From the NCBI GenBank assembly GCA_964348185.1, contig CAYGBW010000163.1:1-10298 (forward strand): a stretch of 10,298 bases of DNA, read 5' to 3'. This document shows positions 5,585 through 10,298 of this stretch, piece after piece. The position numbers were made by a program, and so were the translations under genes. The notes below the pieces were generated by a model. The model was given only the letters and a program-made list of their open reading frames with translations, made no database searches and was not told the origin of the DNA. This DNA is from CAYGBW01 sp964348185 (GTDB lineage Bacteria; Desulfobacterota; BSN033; WVXP01). Within the stretch, counting starts at the first letter, position 1. Each line of letters opens with the position of its first letter.

Positions 5585-5620
5585 AAAAAAGGGGCTCACC
5601 CCACCTCGTGGAATGGCCCC
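5585..5620 (-). terminator. Rho-independent terminator after the CbcL-like gene
   Basis: Read on the minus strand, GGGGC (5616-5620) pairs with GCCCC (5591-5595). An inner CCAC-GAG-GTGG stem lies between them, and TTTTTT (5585-5590) follows directly. It lies about 20 bases past the stop of the cytochrome b/c gene. A shorter alternative stem, GGGG-TGAG-CCCC, abuts the same T-run. Confidence 0.6.
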
Positions 5621-5642
5621 CCGGTGACGCTCACCTCCCACA

Positions 5643-7568
5643 CTAGCCGAAGAAGCCCCAGAGAATCAGAAATACGCAGATCATACCGACGAAGATGGCG
5701 CCAAAGCCGAAGAGCTGTCCCCAGAGGTAGGTGAGAACACTGGGGTGCTTCGCCTTCAAGGTGTCGAGTTTCTTCTCCGCAACCAGCCGGTCGTAGTGGC
5801 CCGGCCTGTCTTCGATAAACTCCACCTTTGGAAATCTCCCGGTGAAGATCCCCACGTCCATGGGAAACTTCTCGGGACGAAAATGGGTGTTGAAAAAATG
5901 GACAGTAAAAATGAACCCACTGGCCAGAAGGGCCTCATCGGAGTGAACAATCTGGGCCACATTGAAGACCCATCCAGGCAGGAAGATCGAGAAAAAGTCT
6001 GGAAACCAGAGCATCAACCCGGACAGTCCAATGGCGAACATCCCCCAGAAGACCGCGAGAAAATCGAACTTCTCCCAGTAGGTCCACCGGTCAAACCTGG
6101 GCTTGGGCCCCTTCCCAAAGAACCACTTGACCATTGCAACGACATCCTTGACGTCCTGCCATCGGGGAGCCAGGGAGTCAGGACCAAACAATCGCCTCAA
6201 GGGCCCTCCCTTGACGTCCTTCCTGAAGAAGATGAAGTAGACCACATTGACGAGAATGGCAAAGAAATAGGCGAAGGTGACACCGGCGCAGATCCGGTGA
6301 ATCAAGCCGGCATTGTGGGCCCCCCCGAAAATCCGGAACAACCCTTTGGCCCAGTCGGCATGGGAGAACTTCAGGGGAAGGCCCGTCAATACGAGGAGGA
6401 TGAAACTTATCATCATGATGAAGTGGATGGTGATATCGAAATTGTCAAATCTCTGGTAGATGTCCCCTGATCTTTCCACATAGTGGGGAAGGTATTCCCC
6501 GGCAGCCCACATCTTTCTCGTTTCTCGATAGGCCTTCTGCCACCAGAGGAAAGAGTGGAGCCAGAAAACACCGAATACCCCCACCAACAGGGCTGTCATG
6601 AAAACAAAGGTCCAGTAGAGAACCGGGTTGTGTTCTTTATCGTAATGATCGGCATGGGCCATCCACTGGACAAAATTCGCATTGGCGTTGGTGTGGCATT
6701 TGCCACAGGTCTCCACAAGCCTCGACTTCGAGATGGTCGACCTCGGGTTATCTGGATGGAGGATGCTGTGGAATCCGTGGCAATCCGCGCATCCCGCTAC
6801 CAGGGTTGGGTATCCCAGGTGTTCGACCTTTCCATGGTAACTTCCCTCATAGGTCTCATTGGCAATGAGAAGGACGTCGTTCCGCTTCATCATTTCCGTA
6901 TCGGCATGGCATTTCTGACAAACCTCGGTGTGGAAGAGGCGCCGAAACTCGATCCTCTCAGGCTCTTCGCCAGACAGGATGGGCGTCTTGTGGAGTTCGT
7001 GACAATCAGAACAGACCGCCGAATCTCTATTCCCGGCAAGGACCGCCTTTCCATGGATACTCTCCGAGTAGCCGTCATCGTCGTGGCAGATCGTACATTT
7101 CTGGATGACTCGGGTCTTATCTCCCCGCCAGGCGCTAACCTCATGGATCTCGATGTGGCAGTCCTGGCATTTGACATCATTGATAAAATGGGCACCGGCA
7201 TAGTGCTCCAAACCCTCTACCTTGTGGCACCGGTGACAGGTCACCGGTTCGGCCTGAATCCTAGCTCCTTCAACGGTATGCTTTTCGATATCGGTAATAT
7301 CCCAATGGCAGCTGTTGCAAGAGTTGGCGCCATGAACCGACTGGGCGAATTTTATTTCGGCGATCTCTTCATGGCATTCAAGGCACGTGGAATTGTCGAT
7401 GCATTCCAGACAGTACTCTCGCTCACGGATCTTGAATTTTTCCTTTGCCGCTTTTAGCTCTTCATCGAATTTCAAAGCTTGGCCAAAGACAACACCACTG
7501 GAGAGGAGAATCGAAAGGAGAAAAACCAGCACGGCCACAAAGGAAAACCTACGGTCCTTCCAATTCAT
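5643..7568 (-). CDS. CbcL-like inner-membrane cytochrome: nine-haem c domain fused to a b-type cytochrome
   Basis: A 641-residue fusion. Residues 1-29 are a signal peptide or anchor (MNWKDRRFSFVAVLVFLL...). The periplasmic domain has nine CXXCH motifs starting at 62, 84, 111, 134, 158, 186, 217, 260 and 288. The C-terminal half has membrane helices near 317-342, 380-400, 423-449, 502-522, 542-562 and 616-640, with histidines (H381, H424, H542, H557) placed like those of the HydC/FdnI-type b subunits that bind two haems b. Nine c haems joined to a dihaem b domain is the architecture known for Geobacter CbcL, an inner-membrane quinone oxidoreductase used in low-potential metal respiration. Here it may oxidise menaquinol or feed electrons into it. 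The ATG at 7568 is preferred over a longer frame because AAGGAG lies eight bases upstream and the signal peptide begins there. It is 105 bases downstream of atpE with no clear promoter between. An extra CXXC (C53, C56) precedes the first haem. Confidence 0.88.
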   Translation of the reverse strand: MNWKDRRFSFVAVLVFLLSILLSSGVVFGQALKFDEELKAAKEKFKIREREYCLECIDNSTCLECHEEIAEIKFAQSVHGANSCNSCHWDITDIEKHTVEGARIQAEPVTCHRCHKVEGLEHYAGAHFINDVKCQDCHIEIHEVSAWRGDKTRVIQKCTICHDDDGYSESIHGKAVLAGNRDSAVCSDCHELHKTPILSGEEPERIEFRRLFHTEVCQKCHADTEMMKRNDVLLIANETYEGSYHGKVEHLGYPTLVAGCADCHGFHSILHPDNPRSTISKSRLVETCGKCHTNANANFVQWMAHADHYDKEHNPVLYWTFVFMTALLVGVFGVFWLHSFLWWQKAYRETRKMWAAGEYLPHYVERSGDIYQRFDNFDITIHFIMMISFILLVLTGLPLKFSHADWAKGLFRIFGGAHNAGLIHRICAGVTFAYFFAILVNVVYFIFFRKDVKGGPLRRLFGPDSLAPRWQDVKDVVAMVKWFFGKGPKPRFDRWTYWEKFDFLAVFWGMFAIGLSGLMLWFPDFFSIFLPGWVFNVAQIVHSDEALLASGFIFTVHFFNTHFRPEKFPMDVGIFTGRFPKVEFIEDRPGHYDRLVAEKKLDTLKAKHPSVLTYLWGQLFGFGAIFVGMICVFLILWGFFG

Positions 7569-7607
7569 CAGATGATCTCCTTGCCACCCCTTCGAGCAAG
7601 AAACCCT

Positions 7608-7633
7608 CAGGCAGGCCCCTCTGGGCCTGCCTG
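7608..7633 (-). terminator. Strong hairpin between atpE and the CbcL-like gene (weak or partial terminator)
   Basis: CAGGCAGGCCC (7608-7618) and its exact complement (7623-7633) form an 11-pair GC-rich stem with a four-base loop. On the minus strand it is followed by AGGGTTTCTTG, only a poor T-run. It may stop some atp transcripts, stabilise the upstream message, or act as a processing site while letting transcription continue into the cytochrome gene. Confidence 0.45.
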
Positions 7634-7652
7634 GACAGACTTCACTGGAGTT

Positions 7653-7670
7653 GGCCAAGGATACTTGGCC
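7653..7670 (-). other. Second hairpin just after the atpE stop
   Basis: GGCCAAG (7653-7659) and CTTGGCC (7664-7670) form a perfect seven-pair stem with a four-base loop. It starts four bases after the atpE stop codon. No T-run follows. Together with the hairpin at 7608-7633 it makes a double stem-loop spacer, more likely for message stability than termination. Confidence 0.35.
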
Positions 7671-7673
7671 CTA

Positions 7674-8012
7674 TTAGAACTTTCCGAGAATCAGAATCGC
7701 GATGAGTAGGGTATAAATCACCAGCGACTCGATTAAGGCCAGCCCGATAATCATGGGCGTCACCATCTGCCCCGCGGCGTTGGGATTTCTGGCAATCCCG
7801 TCCAGGGCCGCGGTCAGACCCTTAGCCTGGCTCATAGCACCAGCAACGGTCGCAATCGCCATTCCGAAACCCGCACTTATGACGATCCACATTCTCGCCT
7901 CTCCGCCTCCTTCTGCTGCCCCTGCGCCCGCCTCGGCGGCAAGGGCTGAACCGGCAAAGACGAGAGACGCAATCGCCCCGGTAAAGAGAAACGAAACCGC
8001 TTTTTTCAGCAT
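7674..8012 (-). CDS. atpE: ATP synthase F0 subunit c, with signal peptide
   Basis: The c-ring subunit that carries the coupling ion through the membrane. The precursor has 112 residues: a signal peptide at about 1-25 (ending SALA, then AEAG), a Gly/Ala-rich linker, helix 1 (about 42-70), the polar loop IARNPNA (R75, P77) and helix 2 (about 84-109) with the ion-binding glutamate E95. The site also has Q62, S96 and Y100, which match Q32, E65, S66 and Y70 of the Ilyobacter Na+-binding c subunit, but the T67 equivalent is leucine. The ATG at 8012 is preferred over a GTG at 8018 because AGGAGG lies seven bases upstream of the ATG and would be too close to the GTG. It is last in an atpZ-I-B-E series on one strand. 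Confidence 0.95.
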   Translation of the reverse strand: MLKKAVSFLFTGAIASLVFAGSALAAEAGAGAAEGGGEARMWIVISAGFGMAIATVAGAMSQAKGLTAALDGIARNPNAAGQMVTPMIIGLALIESLVIYTLLIAILILGKF

Positions 8013-8048
8013 CGACACACCTCCTTTCCCTCATGGATTCTAGGTCCT

Positions 8049-8798
8049 CTAATGCTCGCTGTGCTCGATTGCTCCAGAAAAATAAGCCATGGATAAAAGT
8101 ACAAAAACCAGGGTCTGCACGATAGCAACAAAAATCCCTAAGCCCATCACCATAACGGGAAGCAAAAATGGCATGAGCCCGAAGAATATCAGAATCACCG
8201 TGTGGTCGCCCATGATATTTCCGAAAAGTCGTAAAGAAAGAGACAGAGGGCGGGCCAAATGCCCAATCATTTCTATGGGAACCATGAGAGGAGCCAACGC
8301 CAAGAAAGGCCCTGTGAAATGCTTCAGGTATCTGATACCGTGCTCTCTCAGACCGTAGTAGTGAGTTAGGACAAAAACGGTCAGGCCAAGTGCAGCCGTT
8401 GTATTGAGACTATCAGTCGGTGGATCGAATCCGGGCACAATCCCCGAGAGATTCGAAAACAGAATAAAAACCACTAGGCCACCGATGATGAAAACGAAAT
8501 CCCTTCCCCTCTTCCCCATGTTGTCGTCGAGAAGTTTCAAAATACCTTCCACAATCAATTCTAGGATATTCCGAAGAGTCAATCGATCATCAGGAATGAT
8601 GGTGTCCCTGGTCTTCCTGAGTCGTCGGTTCACTAGAAAACCCATAAGGATGACCAAGCCCATGACCAACAGGCCGTTGGCCACATAGTGAGGCATGGTT
8701 TCTGGCATGTCACCTAGGACAGGGAGATGGCCGAAATTCGGAAGCCTGATTCTATCAAGCCCGATCAGATGGATCCAACTGAATCCGCTGCGTTCCAT
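8049..8798 (-). CDS. atpB: ATP synthase F0 subunit a
   Basis: The stator subunit that forms the two half-channels next to the c ring. The protein has 249 residues and several membrane helices. The key arginine is R190 in PLSLSLRLFGNIMGDH, the counterpart of E. coli R210. EMIGHLARP just before it, the FSNLSGIVPG segment (about 114-123) and the terminal VQTLVFVLLSMAYFSGAIEH are all typical. The ATG at 8798 is set by a GAGGT ribosome-binding site that overlaps the atpI stop, with only five bases between the genes. atpE follows 36 bases later. No atpF or F1 gene is present on either side, so the b subunits and F1 must be encoded elsewhere, a split known from Geobacter and relatives. Confidence 0.96.
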   Translation of the reverse strand: MERSGFSWIHLIGLDRIRLPNFGHLPVLGDMPETMPHYVANGLLVMGLVILMGFLVNRRLRKTRDTIIPDDRLTLRNILELIVEGILKLLDDNMGKRGRDFVFIIGGLVVFILFSNLSGIVPGFDPPTDSLNTTAALGLTVFVLTHYYGLREHGIRYLKHFTGPFLALAPLMVPIEMIGHLARPLSLSLRLFGNIMGDHTVILIFFGLMPFLLPVMVMGLGIFVAIVQTLVFVLLSMAYFSGAIEHSEH

Positions 8799-8803
8799 AT
8801 GGC

Positions 8804-9193
8804 CTACCTCACTCCCTTGAGAACCCCTCTGAGTCCCTCTATACAGATGGCAAAAAATACGGTTGAGAGGCCAACGACAAAGGCCAGGGGGTTGAGATTG
8901 AAGAGGAATTGCCTGTAGTAGATTACGGCACAGGGAATTGCGATAAAGAAAAGCAGTTTAAGAAAGTATTCCCCGTAGAGGGCTTTCTTCGCTCCCTCCT
9001 TGCTGGCCACTATTCGTTCCACCAGGCGTCTCAACCACCGAAAGTTGATAATCACCAGGAGCCCTCCCAGGGCAACCCCCAGAGTCACGGACAGAGACAC
9101 AAAATACAGGCTCCCCCCACAAAGGACTGCGGCGACATAGAGGCTGGTCCTTTCAATGGAACCGATCCTCGAGAGAGATACCACGTCAGTCAT
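8804..9193 (-). CDS. atpI: ATP synthase protein I
   Basis: A 129-residue membrane protein of the AtpI family, an accessory factor that helps c-ring assembly and with AtpZ may form a Mg2+/Ca2+ transport unit. Four hydrophobic segments are visible: about 16-33 (SLYVAAVLCGGSLYFVSL), 34-51 (VTLGVALGGLLVIINF), 77-93 (FLKLLFFIAIPCAVIYY) and 99-122. A basic, amphipathic loop lies between the second and third (RWLRRLVERIVASKEGAKK). It starts at an ATGA overlap with the atpZ stop, and GGGGAGG lies just upstream inside atpZ. The position between atpZ and atpB is the standard one. Sequence conservation in this family is low, so context carries much of the call. Confidence 0.85.
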   Translation of the reverse strand: MTDVVSLSRIGSIERTSLYVAAVLCGGSLYFVSLSVTLGVALGGLLVIINFRWLRRLVERIVASKEGAKKALYGEYFLKLLFFIAIPCAVIYYRQFLFNLNPLAFVVGLSTVFFAICIEGLRGVLKGVR

Positions 9194-9435
9194 TGCTTCC
9201 CCTCCCCGTGAGCGTCCTGCCCCTTCGGGATCTCTCTAACCAACCGAAAGAGCGCTCGAAAACCGGCCACAGCACCCAGGATCAGAAAAACCAGAGCCAT
9301 CCATGGCTTTGTACCGAGGTATTTGTCCAGGGCAACCCCGATGGCAAGTCCGATGGCCACTGATAGGCCCATCTGGAGGCCGATGGCCCCATAATGGCCC
9401 ATCAGTGAGATCAGTCCCTTTGGTTTGTCGACCAT
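9190..9435 (-). CDS. atpZ: AtpZ-like F0F1 ATPase accessory protein
   Basis: An 81-residue protein with two membrane helices: GLQMGLSVAIGLAIGVALD (about 18-36) and, after YLGTKPW, MALVFLILGAVAGFRALFRLV (about 45-67). The G-x-x-x-D-x-x-L-G-T-x-P-W pattern is typical of the AtpZ/ATPase gene 1 family. These small proteins open ATP synthase operons and work with AtpI. The ATG at 9435 is chosen; a TTG directly before it (9438) is also possible. Neither has a well-placed ribosome-binding site: AAAGG lies about 15 bases upstream of the ATG. First gene of the operon, with the candidate promoter at 9506-9534; its stop overlaps the atpI start by four bases. Confidence 0.88.
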   Translation of the reverse strand: MVDKPKGLISLMGHYGAIGLQMGLSVAIGLAIGVALDKYLGTKPWMALVFLILGAVAGFRALFRLVREIPKGQDAHGEGKQ

Positions 9436-9494
9436 CAAGTCGTTGAAAAACCTTTGATATCTAGAACGTTTCCTGCAGTAAAAAACGTCTTGCG

Positions 9495-9534
9495 AGCATG
9501 TGATTTTATTAACATGCTGGGCTCAGCTTGTCAA
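9495..9534 (-). promoter_or_regulatory. Candidate atp operon promoter with inverted repeat around the -10
   Basis: On the minus strand a perfect TTGACA (9529-9534) is followed after 17 bases by TAATAA (9506-9511), a weak -10. A better box, TAAAAT (9503-9508), has a 20-base spacer. The inverted repeat AGCATGT/ACATGCT (9512-9518 and 9495-9501) brackets the -10 region, as an operator would. The start would be near 9499 and the leader about 65 bases. Confidence 0.45.
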
Positions 9535-9924
9535 CCCATTCTTCCGGGGGAGTTTCCCCGTCCGCCATCTCCAGGGTGATCAAAAGGGGGATCGGTGCGT
9601 GAGTCTACCAAGCCAACAACGTGTTCCAATTCCAGAGTTTTTCCCCGGGGAGATTTCTTGAGATACCCCTTAATTTTTGAGCCCGCTGGCCAGAACGGCT
9701 GATGACTTACTAAGAGAATAGGAGCGACTCCACGACCATGGAAATCGAATGAGGCAGCTCAACAGAAGTTTTCTCATACCTCTTGAGGTATCCGTCAGGA
9801 CATGACAGTTGCGTAGAAGATTTCAGGTGCAAATAAACACCTCTCGATCCCCTTCCAACTCACCACTTCATCTTGTATTTAACACCTTCGCTAGGAAGAA
9901 GGAAGCCAAAAGCTCCATCGGAAC
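9535..9924. other. Non-coding region between divergent atp and cyclase genes, with a palindrome
   Basis: No gene is supported here. Visible elements are a CGGGG/CCCCG hairpin (9545-9560) and ATACCTC-TT-GAGGTAT (9776-9791), a near-perfect 16-base palindrome that could be a regulator site. A related TCTTGAGATACCCC lies upstream at about 9656. A 72-codon plus frame (9809-10027) has no protein-like character and no ribosome-binding site, so I do not call it a gene. Confidence 0.4.
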
Positions 9925-9951
9925 TTGTCATCTTATCCCCCTTGGTATACA
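9925..9951 (+). promoter_or_regulatory. Candidate extended -10 promoter for the cyclase gene
   Basis: TGGTATACA (9943-9951) fits an extended -10 (TG-N-TATACA). TTGTCA (9925-9930) lies 15 bases before the hexamer, a short spacing that an extended -10 can tolerate. The start would be near 9958 with a leader of about 74 bases. Confidence 0.4.
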
Positions 9952-10031
9952 CTGCAATTCGGTGATTCCCGACAATCAACCACCTCGCAACATTTCTTCA
10001 GTCCCTCTCAAATCCCCAGAGGAGTGACCCG

Positions 10032-10298
10032 ATGACTGCAGAGCGTTATGAACGGAAGCTGATCGGCATCCTTAGTGCTGACGTGAAAGGCTACAGCCGT
10101 CTTATGGGCGAGGATGAAGAGGCGACCATCCGCACACTGACCGCCTATAGAGAGGTGATGGCTAACCTGATCCAGAAGCATCAGGGCCGGGTAGTAGATT
10201 CTCCTGGGGATAATGTGTTGGCTCAGTTCAAAAGTGTGGTGGATGCGGTACGTTGTGCCGTGGAGATCCAGGAGGAGCTCAAAGTCAGGAACACAGAG
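10032..10298 (+). CDS. Class III adenylate/guanylate cyclase, N-terminal part
   Basis: The first 89 codons of a nucleotide cyclase that begins directly with its catalytic domain; the rest lies beyond the window. Residues 9-22 (LIGILSADVKGYSR) hold the first metal-binding aspartate, D17. The second is D67 in DSPGDNVLAQF (about 63-73). LMGEDEEATIRTL and VVDAVRCAVEIQEEL are typical of a group of short-leader cyclases that often carry TPR or similar repeats after the catalytic domain, which cannot be seen here. It would make cAMP or cGMP from ATP or GTP; base specificity depends on residues further on. AGGAG seven bases before the ATG supports the start. It is divergent from the atp operon, and its candidate promoter is at 9925-9951. 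Confidence 0.92.
   Translation, partial: MTAERYERKLIGILSADVKGYSRLMGEDEEATIRTLTAYREVMANLIQKHQGRVVDSPGDNVLAQFKSVVDAVRCAVEIQEELKVRNTE

Noticed and set aside
6483..7457. Long plus-strand open frame (324 codons) opposite the CbcL-like gene
   Set aside because: It lies wholly antisense to a gene with nine haem motifs, a signal peptide and membrane helices. Its own product has no coherent domain and there is no ribosome-binding site.
9809..10027. Plus-strand 72-codon frame just before the cyclase
   Set aside because: No ribosome-binding site, low-complexity composition, and it runs through the cyclase promoter and leader.
1..10298. CRISPR arrays, tRNA or rRNA genes, phage genes
   Set aside because: No regularly spaced repeats, cloverleaf-like sequence, rRNA core sequence or phage structural gene was seen on either strand.

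Overview
The window looks like chromosomal DNA from an anaerobic, respiring Gram-negative bacterium, most likely in or near the Desulfobacterota/Deltaproteobacteria. The reasons are multiheme c-type cytochromes with up to 18 haem sites, a CbcL-like cytochrome b/c fusion, a split ATP synthase cluster (atpZ-atpI-atpB-atpE without atpF or F1 genes), and a c subunit with a signal peptide. This is an inference from gene content; no rRNA or marker gene is present.

Layout. (1) 1-838, minus: the start of a family 5 ABC solute-binding protein, preceded by a long leader. The leader holds what I read as a GEMM-I riboswitch aptamer with the G of the cyclic di-GMP class, behind a TTGACG-N16-TATAAT promoter. 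A second promoter lies downstream of the aptamer, and the ribosome-binding/start region is duplicated. (2) 858-958: a compact inverted-repeat (REP/MITE-like) element with three related copies of a 24-nt motif, between two divergent promoters. (3) 988-1692, plus: a vapBC toxin-antitoxin pair with a near-leaderless promoter and an inverted repeat between -35 and -10. (4) 1693-2211: no convincing gene, then a promoter for (5) a HAD phosphatase at 2212-2895. (6) 2900-7568, minus: a small two-helix membrane protein, an 18-site NapC/NirT-anchored cytochrome with its own promoter and structured leader, a terminator, and a nine-haem cytochrome c/b membrane fusion. (7) 7674-9435, minus: atpZ-atpI-atpB-atpE. 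(8) 9436-10031: a regulatory region between divergent genes. (9) 10032 to the end, plus: the start of a class III nucleotide cyclase.

The likely physiological core is a membrane redox module. The CbcL-like protein would exchange electrons between the quinone pool and periplasmic haems. The 18-site cytochrome could carry them onward or be a second quinol-linked entry point. The module sits directly downstream of the membrane-sector genes of ATP synthase. The most notable non-coding feature is the GEMM-I aptamer upstream of a transporter gene. The leader of the 18-site cytochrome gene is also structured, but I could not assign it to a family.
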